From assembly GCF_007833165.1 (NCBI RefSeq), contig NZ_VOBQ01000001.1, positions 114,776 through 178,775 of the forward strand: a stretch of 64,000 bases of DNA, given 5' to 3'. Source of the stretch: Caenimonas sedimenti. GTDB lineage: Bacteria > Pseudomonadota > Gammaproteobacteria > Burkholderiales > Burkholderiaceae_C. The notes below the pieces were generated by a model that did not search any database, was not told where the DNA came from, and saw nothing but the letters and a program-made list of their open reading frames with translations. The translations under genes were made by a program, and so were the position numbers. Below, one piece after another: positions 39,774 through 48,194 of this stretch (its first letter is position 1; each line of letters starts with the position of its first letter).

Positions 39774-42700
39774 TGGCGGTAGCGCAGCAGCAGGAACAAC
39801 GTCGGCTTCTCGCCGTCCCGTAGCCCGGACTGCACGCTGGCTGTCAGCCGCCAGTGCCGGTCGTCCGATTCCCAGCCGTGGGCGAGGCCCAACGTCCAGC
39901 CGGCAGGCCGCACGACGCTGTTGGCCTCGTCGCCGAAGTGCGTGCCGCGCCAGGTGACGCCGGCCAGCGAGAAACTGCGGTTGGCGTGGCGCCAGGTGGT
40001 CTGGGCCAGCACGGTGCTGCGCGGGAAACCGGGCAGTGCATTGCCGGCGAAGGTCTCGCCGGTGTTGCGCGAGCGGGCATGGATGTAGCTGCCCAGCACG
40101 CTCCAGCGCGGGCCCAGCAGCTGGTTGATCGAGGCACTCGCCTGCCTGATGCGCCCCTGCGAAAAGATCGGCGTCTCCTTGTACGTGTTCAGCGAGGTCT
40201 GCGCGTTCAGCACCACCGGTGCAATGGTGGCGATGTTGTCGAACAGCACGCCCGTGTTCTGCGCGAACAGGCGGCCGGTGTTGCCGTCGACCGGGTTGGA
40301 GATGCTTTGCTGCGACAGGGCCGCGCCGAGGAAGGTGGAGGGCGTGGCTTCCCAATCCAGCTGCACCGCCTTCTTGCGCGCGAAGCTGCCGGCCAGCTGG
40401 TACTGGTTGTCGATGGGGATGGCGCCGGTGGCCACCGGCGCCAGGGTGTGCGTGCCGGGCGCGCGCACGCTCTCCTGGTAGGCCGCGTGGATCGCGCGGC
40501 CCGGGCCGAAGCTGTGGCTGACGCCGAAGCGCGGCAAGGTGCGACGGCGCTGGCCCCCGCTGGCGGTGGTCGGATCCAACAAGTCCTGGCCGGCGGGGTC
40601 GGTGAAGCGATCGAGCTGGGTCGCGGTGAACACCGGGCGATACAGCTCCGCCTGCGCGCTCCAGGCGCCGCCGCGCCATTCGGCCGCGACCCACGGCATG
40701 GCGTAGCGTTCGGTGTTCGTGCGTGGTGAGACGACTTGCGGGTCCGAGATCGCCGAGCCGGTGTCGCGCCGCACCTGCTCCCAGCCGCCGCTGAGACGCC
40801 ATGGGCCGGTCACCAGCGTGTGGCGCAGGAAGACGCCGCGCTCCTTGCTCTCGTAGTCGTAATCCTGCGGTCCGAAGGCCGCGTCGTCCAACACGAGCGA
40901 TGAGCGCGTCACGCCGTGGTGCAGCTTCAGCCACGTCTGGTTGTCGGCGGACCAGCGCCAGGACGCGCCGGCGTCGGTGCGCCTGGGCCGGGTGCGCAGC
41001 GTGTCGCTGACGGTGATGCCGTTCCCGAGATCGAGCGCGGCGGGAAAGCGCGAGCGCAGTTCCGAATCGGAGTGCAACAGGAAAACGCCCAGGCTCTCCA
41101 CCGGCCGCGCGCCGATGGCGAGATCGATCGCCGGCGAGGACAGGCGGTACTGCGATGTCGGGGGCCCCTCGCGCGGCCACATCTGCACGCTGTTGCCGCG
41201 CACCAACCAGGCGAAGGGGATCGCTGATGCATTGAAGCCCCGGTGCCCCGCATCCACCGTGGCGTTGTGCCGCAATGGATTGCGTTCAGCGCTGGCGCCC
41301 ACGGCCCATTCGCTGCCTTCCATCAGCAGCAACGGCGCGCGTTTCTCGCTCGCACCGAACACGGTGGGATCCGCCAGGTAGCCCTGGAACAGTTCCGACT
41401 TGCGGTTGAAGTCGCTCTCGTAGCGGTCCGCCAGGAAGAAATGGCTGCCTGCCCACAAGGGGTAGTACGAAGCGTTGGCATAGGCGCGGGCCCAGTGCTC
41501 CAGGCCGAAATCGCCGAGCGCCTTGCCGAGGTTGGCCGAGCCCTGGCTGTCCGAGGTCAACGGGTTGAGCGACTTGAGGAAGGGCAGGCGCGCCAGCGCC
41601 TCGCGCGACGCGGCGATGGCCTCCGTGGGCTCGCCGCTGTCGTTGAGCACGATGGCCTGCACCTGCCAGGGCACCGGGTCGTTGGGGTCTGCCAGTTGCG
41701 CGCGGGCCAGCGAATCGAGCGCGGCGGGGCGCTCGCCCAGCGTGTACTCCGCTTCGGCCAGCCACACCTGCGCGCGGGCGTAGCGCGGCTCGATCACCAG
41801 CGCTTTCAGCAACTGCGTGCGCGCGGCCTCGGCCTGGCCTTCCTGCAAGGTGAGCAGGCCGGAGCCGGCCAGGCTCACGTAGTCGTCACCGGCGATGGCG
41901 AGCGCGGCGTCGAAGCCCGTGCGCGCTTCGGCCAGGCGCAGATTTTCGGAAGCAGCCGTGGCCAGTTCACCGCGATAGGTGGGGTTGCCAGGTGCCAGCG
42001 AGACGGCCTGCGCCAGCGACGCGTTCGCCGCCCGCCAATCGCCGCGCTCCTGCAGCGCGCGGCCGAGGCCCCAGTGGGCCGCGGCCTTCTGCATGTCGCT
42101 GGCTGCGTGCGTGAGCGTCTCGCGATAGCGCATCAGCGCCCGCGGGCCGGCCCCTTCGAGCCGGTACCAGTCGGCGTCGGCCAGCAGCAGTTCCGGGGCC
42201 GTGGGTGCGACGGCCAGGGTCTCGTCGAGCCAGGCACGGGCGAGGGCGCCACGGTCCATCGCCATCAGCAGATCGGCGCGCCTTGCGGCGGCGCGCGGGT
42301 CTCGGTGGCGTTGCCAGGCTTGGGCCAGGCGGGACTGCGCGGCGTCGAGTTGGGAATCGGCCACCTCCAGGTCGGCCAGCAACAGTTCGACAACCGCACC
42401 GCCGGCATTGGCGGCGCGCAGCGCCAGCAGGCGCTCGCGCGCCCCGCCCAGGTTGCCGGCGGCGAAGTCGGCACGCACGGCGGCCAGTTGCGGGTCGACG
42501 GCCGGTTGCTGGAATTCGGCCCACCGCATCGGGTCGACCGTGTGCGCCATCACCCACTGCACGCGGTCCCTGGGGCGGACCAGCAAGCGCTTCACGGGCG
42601 GCTTGCCGGGTTCGACGAAGCCTTGCTCCGCCGGGCCCAGGTCGACGCTGCCGTAGGCGTTGCTCAATTCCACCTTGCCGGACAGCACGGTGAGCAACGT

Positions 42701-43162
42701 GTGCCCCTGCGGGCCCACCTCGACATCCCAGTCCGTTCCCCGCACCACCGCCAGCGCGGCCGGCGTCTGCAACTGCAGCGTGGCCGGCGCCTTCTTGGTT
42801 CGTGCCCAGAGGCGGCCCGCCGCGAGTTCGAGCAGGGTGCGCTCCGGCGTCGCCTCGCACAGCCGCAATTGCGCGCCGGCCGAGAGCCGCAGCTGGGTGC
42901 GGTCGGACAGCAACAGTGCGGCCGAGGACAGCGCCAGCGTGCGCATGTCGGCACCAGGCGCGAGGCGTTGCGCCAGGAAGGCGGCCGACCAGGGCTGCGC
43001 CTCCAGCGGGCGCGTCTCGCCGCGGCCGGTGAGGCTGACGATTTCGGCCGCGGTGGCGCCTGGCGCCAAAGCCGTCCCGGCGCATTGGGCCGAGGCCCCC
43101 TGACTGCCGACAGCACAGGCCGCGAGCGCGGCGCGGGTCACGAGGCGGCGGGGGAAGTGCAT
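39770..43162 (-). CDS. FecR domain-, TPR- and beta-barrel-like protein
   Basis: A 1130-residue exported protein. The signal peptide is MHFPRRLVTRAALAACAVG with a likely ASA cleavage. A FecR domain follows (about 35-200: LLELAAGRLWARTKKAPATL, VVRGTDWDVEVGPQGHT). Then come about ten TPR-like helical repeats (about 235-560: QSRLAQAWQRHRDPRAAARR, WGLGRALQERGDWRAANASL). The C-terminal half (about 600-1130) has alternating aromatic and polar strands and ends LFLLLRYRQ, as in outer-membrane barrels. FecR-TPR proteins coupled to CHASE2 cyclases are a recurring pair in proteobacteria; this one probably senses or binds an envelope signal and passes it to the cyclase. The start ATG 43162 is where the signal peptide begins. 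Confidence 0.85.
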   Translation of the reverse strand: MHFPRRLVTRAALAACAVGSQGASAQCAGTALAPGATAAEIVSLTGRGETRPLEAQPWSAAFLAQRLAPGADMRTLALSSAALLLSDRTQLRLSAGAQLRLCEATPERTLLELAAGRLWARTKKAPATLQLQTPAALAVVRGTDWDVEVGPQGHTLLTVLSGKVELSNAYGSVDLGPAEQGFVEPGKPPVKRLLVRPRDRVQWVMAHTVDPMRWAEFQQPAVDPQLAAVRADFAAGNLGGARERLLALRAANAGGAVVELLLADLEVADSQLDAAQSRLAQAWQRHRDPRAAARRADLLMAMDRGALARAWLDETLAVAPTAPELLLADADWYRLEGAGPRALMRYRETLTHAASDMQKAAAHWGLGRALQERGDWRAANASLAQAVSLAPGNPTYRGELATAASENLRLAEARTGFDAALAIAGDDYVSLAGSGLLTLQEGQAEAARTQLLKALVIEPRYARAQVWLAEAEYTLGERPAALDSLARAQLADPNDPVPWQVQAIVLNDSGEPTEAIAASREALARLPFLKSLNPLTSDSQGSANLGKALGDFGLEHWARAYANASYYPLWAGSHFFLADRYESDFNRKSELFQGYLADPTVFGASEKRAPLLLMEGSEWAVGASAERNPLRHNATVDAGHRGFNASAIPFAWLVRGNSVQMWPREGPPTSQYRLSSPAIDLAIGARPVESLGVFLLHSDSELRSRFPAALDLGNGITVSDTLRTRPRRTDAGASWRWSADNQTWLKLHHGVTRSSLVLDDAAFGPQDYDYESKERGVFLRHTLVTGPWRLSGGWEQVRRDTGSAISDPQVVSPRTNTERYAMPWVAAEWRGGAWSAQAELYRPVFTATQLDRFTDPAGQDLLDPTTASGGQRRRTLPRFGVSHSFGPGRAIHAAYQESVRAPGTHTLAPVATGAIPIDNQYQLAGSFARKKAVQLDWEATPSTFLGAALSQQSISNPVDGNTGRLFAQNTGVLFDNIATIAPVVLNAQTSLNTYKETPIFSQGRIRQASASINQLLGPRWSVLGSYIHARSRNTGETFAGNALPGFPRSTVLAQTTWRHANRSFSLAGVTWRGTHFGDEANSVVRPAGWTLGLAHGWESDDRHWRLTASVQSGLRDGEKPTLFLLLRYRQ

Positions 43163-43283
43163 GGAGTCGGGGCGGCAATCAAATTCGGGCGGTGCCGCGA
43201 TTCTGGCCGCATCCGGGGGTTTTGCGGTGCGCGCGATGCGGGGCAATGGTGTAGGCTGGCTCAACGTCACGGGAGCACTCGGT

Positions 43284-44567
43284 ATGAGCGTGCTGGAAGT
43301 CGCGATCTGGAGCGGTGCCGCCGGCGCCATCACGCTGGTCGTGCTGATCTGCCTGTCGGACTGGATCCTCCTGCGCACCATGGCGACCGCCCAGGGCACG
43401 GCCTACAACCTGGCGACCCTGGCCTTCGTGCTGCTGCTGAGCGGCGTGGCACAAGCGATCTTCCCGGCCATGGACCCCGAGGCGGCCCACATCGCCAAGG
43501 TGTTGATCGGCCCGTTGTGCGTGGGCCTCGGCAACTACTGGGTGCGGGCGTGGCTGTCGGCCCGCCACCGCGACCGCCTGATGGACATCTGCCTGCTGGG
43601 TGGTGGCGCGCTGGCGCCCGTCGCGGCGCTGGTGTGCCTGCTGTTGCCGCTGCAGCAGCAACTGCCCGCTTCGGCGGCGCTCGTGCTGCTGAATTCGGGC
43701 ATGGTGCTCTGGATGGCCGTGCGGGCCTGGTTGCTCGGCGACGCGCTGGCCCTGGGCATCGCCATCGGCGGCGTCTTCATGCTGCCCGCCGTCGGCGGCC
43801 TGTATGCCGTCGCGCTCGGCCTGCCCGGGCTGGGCCCGGCCTGGCAGGCGCTGATCGCCCTGACCAGCGTGCTGTGCATCAGCGTGATCGGTTTCATGCT
43901 CTGGAAGCGCAACCAGCACGCGCGCCGCACGCGCGGCTTCGAGCAGGTGCAGTCGCAGTTCGATCCGGTGACCAAGCTGCCCGGCGGCCTGCCATTCGTG
44001 CAGCAGCTGTTGCGCGCGCTGGAGCGGCGGCGGCTCACGCGGCGCGACGGTGCGGTGCTGGCAGTCATTCTCTTCGCGCCGGAGAAGATCGTGGCGCAGA
44101 CCGGCGCGGCCGGCCTGAACGAGGTCTACCTCCACCTGGCCCAGCGGCTGCAAAAGCAGGTGGGCGTGGTCAACCCGGTGGGGCGCTACTGGGACCGCTG
44201 CTTCGTGGCGCTGGTCGAAACCATCCATGCACCGGCGGCATTGCGCACACTGGGGCTGCGCGTGGCCTCCAGCTTGCGCCGCCCGATGCAGGTGACGGCG
44301 GCGGACGGCCGGAACGTGCAGGTGCGGCTCGACGTCGGCATCGGCGTCGTGCATCTTGACCGTGAGACGGCGGCGGCGGACGACGTGCTGCACGAGGCGC
44401 AGCGGCTGGCGGAGGCGGCGCGCGCGATGGCATCGCGGGCCGCCGTGCGCGACCCGGCGACGGGCGAGACCGTCCCGGTCGAACACGCGCGGCTGGGGCC
44501 GCGACGGCCCGGCCGCTTCGGCCCGGAGTTGCGGCATGTGATGCCGGGGCATCGGGCGCGCGCCTGA
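43284..44567 (+). CDS. membrane protein with degenerate GGDEF domain
   Basis: A 427-residue protein starting at ATG 43284 with GGGAG 8 nt upstream. Seven hydrophobic segments cover about residues 5-215. The cytoplasmic part begins with FDPVTKLPGGLPFVQQL, the DPLTGLPNR-type start of a diguanylate cyclase domain. Where GG(D/E)EF should stand the sequence reads GRYWDRCFVAL, so catalysis is not expected. The C-terminal stretch VRLDVGIGVVHLDRE matches the later GGDEF strand. It could be a c-di-GMP- or GTP-binding sensor or a purely structural relic. It is divergent from the FecR/CHASE2 operon with a gap of 121 bp. Confidence 0.72.
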   Translation: MSVLEVAIWSGAAGAITLVVLICLSDWILLRTMATAQGTAYNLATLAFVLLLSGVAQAIFPAMDPEAAHIAKVLIGPLCVGLGNYWVRAWLSARHRDRLMDICLLGGGALAPVAALVCLLLPLQQQLPASAALVLLNSGMVLWMAVRAWLLGDALALGIAIGGVFMLPAVGGLYAVALGLPGLGPAWQALIALTSVLCISVIGFMLWKRNQHARRTRGFEQVQSQFDPVTKLPGGLPFVQQLLRALERRRLTRRDGAVLAVILFAPEKIVAQTGAAGLNEVYLHLAQRLQKQVGVVNPVGRYWDRCFVALVETIHAPAALRTLGLRVASSLRRPMQVTAADGRNVQVRLDVGIGVVHLDRETAAADDVLHEAQRLAEAARAMASRAAVRDPATGETVPVEHARLGPRRPGRFGPELRHVMPGHRARA

Positions 44568-44603
44568 AAAACTATTCAATCATCTATTCTTTTAGTTGAA
44601 GAT

Positions 44604-44630
44604 GCCATGATAAAATCTATTCATCATGGC
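44604..44630. promoter_or_regulatory. inverted repeat over the yjjJ start codon
   Basis: GCCATGAT (44604-44611) and ATCATGGC (44623-44630) are perfect 8-bp arms around an 11-nt AT-rich spacer, and the right arm contains the ATG at 44626. The surrounding 60 bp are the most AT-rich of the window and include the near-repeats CTATTCAATC, CTATTCTTTT and CTATTCATC. This fits an autoregulatory operator for the HTH domain of the encoded protein. Confidence 0.6.
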
Positions 44631-45978
44631 CGTCACTGCAGCGCTCAACGACACCCTGCGCGCCAGCTTGCGCGCCGCCGGCGCGGCCACCAGCGCTGAG
44701 CTGCAACGCGCCTGCGGCGTCAGCCAGGCTTCGATCTCGCGGGCACTGGCGCCGCTGCTGGCCGCCGGGGAGGTGCTGGCTGTCGGGCGCGGGCCCAGCC
44801 GGGCCTACGTCATGCCCCGGCCAGTGGCCGGCGTGGGCACCACCGGGTCCATTCCCGTCATCCGGGTCGATGAAGACGGCGGCGTCAGCGAATTCGCCAC
44901 GCTGATCCCCACGGCCGGCGGGCGCTGCTGGATCGAGGAATACGTGGAGCCGCTCACGCAGTTGCACGACGGCCTCCCGTGGTTCCTGGCCGACATGCGG
45001 CCCCAGGGTTTTCTGGGGCGCTCGTTCGCGCACCTGCACCAGGACTTGCGGCTCGCGGACAACCCGGACCATTGGTCCGACGACGACACGCTGAAGGCGC
45101 TGTGCCAGGTCGGCGACGACCTGCCCGGCAACCTGATCGTGGGGGCGCAGGCGTTCGAGCGCTTCAACCGGGCCGCGCCCCAGCCGCGCGTCGCGCCGGA
45201 CGCCTACGTGAAGCTGGCGGACGCATCCATGCGGGGCGCCTTGCCCGGCTCTTCGGCGGGCGGCGAGCAGCCCAAGTTCTGCGCGGTGCGCGAAGACGGC
45301 CAGCCGGTGATCGTGAAGTTCTCGCCGGCCGGCGACTCGCCGTTCGACCGCCGCTGGGACGACCTGCTGGTGTGCGAGCACCTGGCGCTCACGGTGCTGA
45401 ATGAAGGCGGGATTCCCGCCGCGCCCTCACGCGTGTTCCGCGACGGCGGCCGCACCCTGCTGGAGGTGGAACGCTTCGATCGCACGCCCCGGGGCCGCAT
45501 CGGCATGGTGTCGCTCATGTCCTTCGACAACGAATACATCGGCCAGATCGACAATTGGGCCGCCACGGCGGAGCGGATCCGGCTGCGCGGGTTGCTCATC
45601 GAGGAAGACGTGGCGCACCTGCGCTTCCTGGAGGCGTTCGGCGTCCAGATCGGCAACACGGATCGCCACTACGGCAACATCTCGCTGGTGATCGGCCCCA
45701 ATGGCAGCTGGCGGCTGGCGCCGGCTTATGACGTGCTGCCGATGATCTACGCTCCCATCGCCGGCGAGATCGTGCCGCGCGACTTTGAGCCCGGCCGGCT
45801 GGCGCCCTCGGCGGAGACGCTGAGGGAGTGGCCAAGGGCGCGTGCGCTTGCCGCCCGCTACTGGGAGCGCGTTGCGGGCGAGCCCATGGTTTCCGGCGAC
45901 TTCCGGGCGCTGGCCGAACGGCACGCGGTCAGCCTTCGTGGCGATGCGCCTACAACTGCCCGGGGTGCGGCCGCTTAG
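44626..45978 (+). CDS. yjjJ: HipA-like kinase with N-terminal winged helix, YjjJ type
   Basis: A 450-residue protein. Residues about 5-65 form a winged HTH (AATSAELQRACGVSQASISR, ALAPLLAAGEVLAVGRGPSR), so the DNA-binding role that a separate HipB plays for HipA is built in. The kinase part has the ATP-lysine strand VIVKFSPAGDSPFDRRWDD, LEVERFDRTPRGRIGMVSLM, the catalytic loop QIGNTDRHYGNISLV and the metal-site YDVLPM. The E. coli relative YjjJ is classed as a HipA-family toxin. There is no separate antitoxin gene beside it. An inverted repeat spans its start. The next gene lies only 9 nt downstream but has its own start and unrelated function. Confidence 0.88.
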   Translation: MAVTAALNDTLRASLRAAGAATSAELQRACGVSQASISRALAPLLAAGEVLAVGRGPSRAYVMPRPVAGVGTTGSIPVIRVDEDGGVSEFATLIPTAGGRCWIEEYVEPLTQLHDGLPWFLADMRPQGFLGRSFAHLHQDLRLADNPDHWSDDDTLKALCQVGDDLPGNLIVGAQAFERFNRAAPQPRVAPDAYVKLADASMRGALPGSSAGGEQPKFCAVREDGQPVIVKFSPAGDSPFDRRWDDLLVCEHLALTVLNEGGIPAAPSRVFRDGGRTLLEVERFDRTPRGRIGMVSLMSFDNEYIGQIDNWAATAERIRLRGLLIEEDVAHLRFLEAFGVQIGNTDRHYGNISLVIGPNGSWRLAPAYDVLPMIYAPIAGEIVPRDFEPGRLAPSAETLREWPRARALAARYWERVAGEPMVSGDFRALAERHAVSLRGDAPTTARGAAA

Positions 45979-45987
45979 CATCGTCCG

Positions 45988-47262
45988 ATGCAGTTCAACC
46001 CGACAGTGATCGCGCGGTGCGCGGCGGCCGCGCTCATCGCGCTGCAGGTGTCCATCAGCCAGGCCGGGCCGCTCGACCAGCCGATGAGCGATGCGCAATT
46101 CGCCGCTTGCGTGCAGGGCCTGGCCGGGCAGACCGCCGGAGCCGGGCGGCCCATCAAGGCCGACGATTTCACGCGCATCGCCAGCCAGGCCCGGTACGAC
46201 GATCGCGTGCGCCAGGCGCTGCTGGTGCAAAGGGGCGAGCCCACGTTCTGGTGGGACGACATCGCCGCCACCACCGACGATGAACGCGTGGCCCAGGGCC
46301 GCGAAGTGCTGGTGCGCGAGGCCGACGCCCTGCAGCGCATCGAGGCGCGCTGGGGCGTGCCCAAGGAGGTCGTGGTCGCGATCTATGGCATCGAGACCAA
46401 TTACGGTCCGTCGTCCGGCCGCATCCCCGTGCTGGACGCCGCTCTCAGCCTGGCCTGCCTGCGCCCCTGCACCACCGGCAACTGCGCCTCCCGCGAACGC
46501 GCCTACGCCGCCGTGCGGCTGCTGCGCGACGGCAAGGTGCGCGGCGACAACTACCAGGGCTCCTGGGCCGCCGCCTTCGGGCGGACGCAATTCGTGCCGG
46601 ACACCTTCGAGCAGATCGCCGTGGATTTCGATGGCGATGGCGTGGCCGACATCGTCGGCTCGGAGCGCGACGCCTTCGCCTCGACCGCCAACCACCTGCA
46701 AAAGCGCGGGGGCTGGATCGCCGGTGCGCCGGCCTACGTCGAGGTGCGCATCCCGCAGGAGCAACAGCGCGAATACGCCGCGGCCACGGGCAAGGTCAAG
46801 GGGCGGGACCGCAAGGTGTCGGAATGGGCCGCGCAGGGCTGGCAAGCGGTCGGCGCGGGCGGTGAGGCCGTTCCCTTGCAGGCGACTGGCGATCCCATGG
46901 CGACGCCGTTCCTGCCGGTGGGTTTGCCGGGACCGGCTTTCCTGGTGACGCGCAACTTCGACACCATCTGGCGCTACAACAACTCGGACCGCTACGTGAT
47001 GGAGGTGGCGGTGCTCGCCAACCGGCTGGCGGGCGGCCCCGGCATCGTCACCGCCTGGCCCACCGACGACCCCGGCCTCAGCCGCGCGCAAGTGCGCGAA
47101 CTGCAGGCCTGGCTGTTGCAGCGAGGGCACACCCTGGTGACGCCGGACGGCGTGGCCGGCCGGAACACGCGGGATGCCATCGAGGCGGAACGTACCCGCA
47201 AGGGCTTGCCGCCGGGGCGGCGCGCGGGCCAGCGAACCATGCGGTTGCTGATGCAACCCTAA
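45988..47262 (+). CDS. mltB: lytic murein transglycosylase, MltB family
   Basis: A 424-residue periplasmic enzyme that cleaves the beta-1,4 glycan of peptidoglycan to 1,6-anhydroMurNAc. The signal peptide is CAAAALIALQVSISQAG. The catalytic E136 sits in IYGIETNYGPSSG, and the SLT_2-type motifs AAFGRTQFVPDTFEQIAVDF and NDSDRYVMEVAVLA-like (here NNSDRYVMEVAVL) follow. The C terminus (about 360-420) is a peptidoglycan-binding domain (QVRELQAWLLQRGH, LVTPDGVAGRNTRDAI). No lipobox is seen, unlike E. coli MltB, so it may be soluble. Confidence 0.9.
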   Translation: MQFNPTVIARCAAAALIALQVSISQAGPLDQPMSDAQFAACVQGLAGQTAGAGRPIKADDFTRIASQARYDDRVRQALLVQRGEPTFWWDDIAATTDDERVAQGREVLVREADALQRIEARWGVPKEVVVAIYGIETNYGPSSGRIPVLDAALSLACLRPCTTGNCASRERAYAAVRLLRDGKVRGDNYQGSWAAAFGRTQFVPDTFEQIAVDFDGDGVADIVGSERDAFASTANHLQKRGGWIAGAPAYVEVRIPQEQQREYAAATGKVKGRDRKVSEWAAQGWQAVGAGGEAVPLQATGDPMATPFLPVGLPGPAFLVTRNFDTIWRYNNSDRYVMEVAVLANRLAGGPGIVTAWPTDDPGLSRAQVRELQAWLLQRGHTLVTPDGVAGRNTRDAIEAERTRKGLPPGRRAGQRTMRLLMQP

Positions 47263-47309
47263 GAAGAAAGCCGGGGCGGGGGCGATGGCCCGATGCAGAA
47301 TATGCGCCG

Positions 47310-48194
47310 ATGGTGCGTCCCAACCCGTTTCCGGCCAATGTGCTGTTCCTGCGAATGCGCGGGTTCGCCGCGCTCGACGCGACACAGCAAGCCGCCCGGC
47401 GCGCCAGGCTGACGCGGACGCTGGCCGGGCTGGTGCCTCTTTACCCCGAGGACGCCCGGGTGGTGGTGCAGGCTCCGGACGGCGCCGCCATCGTCGGCCT
47501 GGACGACCCGGTGCAGGCGCTGGAAGCGGCGCGGCTGGCGGCGCTGGAGCCCGAACTCGACATCGGGCTGCACCATGGGCTGGTGCGCACGCGCAAGCGC
47601 GACGCTGCGCAACTCACGGGCGAAGGGCTGGAAACCGCACAGGCGATCACGGGGCTCTCCCCGGAGCACCCGCTGCTGGCCACCAGCGAATTCCGCCGGG
47701 CGTTGCATGCCGCGGCGCCGCACCTGGGGCGCGCCTTGCGGACAGCGGGCAAGTTCATGGATGCGCAGGAGCGCGAACAGCGGCTGCACGCGCCCGAGGC
47801 GGCCGAACCCGAACCGCCGGCCGATCGCCGGCAGCTGCTCCTGGGCAGCGCCGCCATCGTGGCCATTTTGTGCGCGGGTGCCGTGGCGCGGGCGGTGCGC
47901 CTGCGCGACGAGGCGGCTCGCCGGCCGGCCGTGCTGCGGCTGGACATCCGGCCTGGCGGCGAGATCTGGGTCGACGGCGAATTGAAAGGCCAGGTTCCGC
48001 CGCTCACGCGATTGGCGGTTCCACCCGGCCCACACGTGATCGAGGTGCGTCTCGGCAAGATGACTCCCCTGCGCATGGACGTGCAACTGAAGCCGGGTGA
48101 GGAGATCGACGTCAAGCACATCTTCATCGCGCGCCAGCCGCCGCGCCGGGTGCCCAGCCTGCTGGAGCGATTCAAGTTCTGGGGAAGCAATTGA
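47310..48194 (+). CDS. membrane protein with cyclase-like N terminus and PEGA-like C terminus
   Basis: A 294-residue protein. The first 140 residues (NVLFLRMRGFAALDATQQ, VVVQAPDGAAIVGLDDPVQA, LDIGLHHGLV) follow the strand pattern of a class III cyclase domain but lack the metal-binding Asp pair, so it looks like a catalytically dead cyclase fold. One membrane helix follows (about 175-195, LLLGSAAIVAILCAGAVA). The periplasmic part reads LRLDIRPGGEIWVDGELKGQ, LTRLAVPPGPHVIEVRLGKM, which is PEGA-like. It overlaps the Ser/Thr kinase gene by 4 nt (ATTGAG region), so the two are made together and the protein is a likely kinase partner or substrate. Confidence 0.7.
   Translation: MVRPNPFPANVLFLRMRGFAALDATQQAARRARLTRTLAGLVPLYPEDARVVVQAPDGAAIVGLDDPVQALEAARLAALEPELDIGLHHGLVRTRKRDAAQLTGEGLETAQAITGLSPEHPLLATSEFRRALHAAAPHLGRALRTAGKFMDAQEREQRLHAPEAAEPEPPADRRQLLLGSAAIVAILCAGAVARAVRLRDEAARRPAVLRLDIRPGGEIWVDGELKGQVPPLTRLAVPPGPHVIEVRLGKMTPLRMDVQLKPGEEIDVKHIFIARQPPRRVPSLLERFKFWGSN

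Noticed and set aside
39774..41180. Extension of the CHASE2 cyclase frame to 1043 residues
   Set aside because: It lies within the FecR/TPR gene in a different frame and has no domain similarity. The cyclase starts with its own ATG at 39773.
41243..44359. Open plus-strand frame of 1038 residues opposite the FecR/TPR gene
   Set aside because: No recognisable domain or ribosome site, and it runs through both a divergent gap and another gene's start.
45988..45988. An operon of yjjJ with the transglycosylase gene implying a toxin aimed at the cell wall
   Set aside because: The genes are merely close (9 bp); the transglycosylase is an ordinary MltB-type housekeeping enzyme and no functional link is visible.
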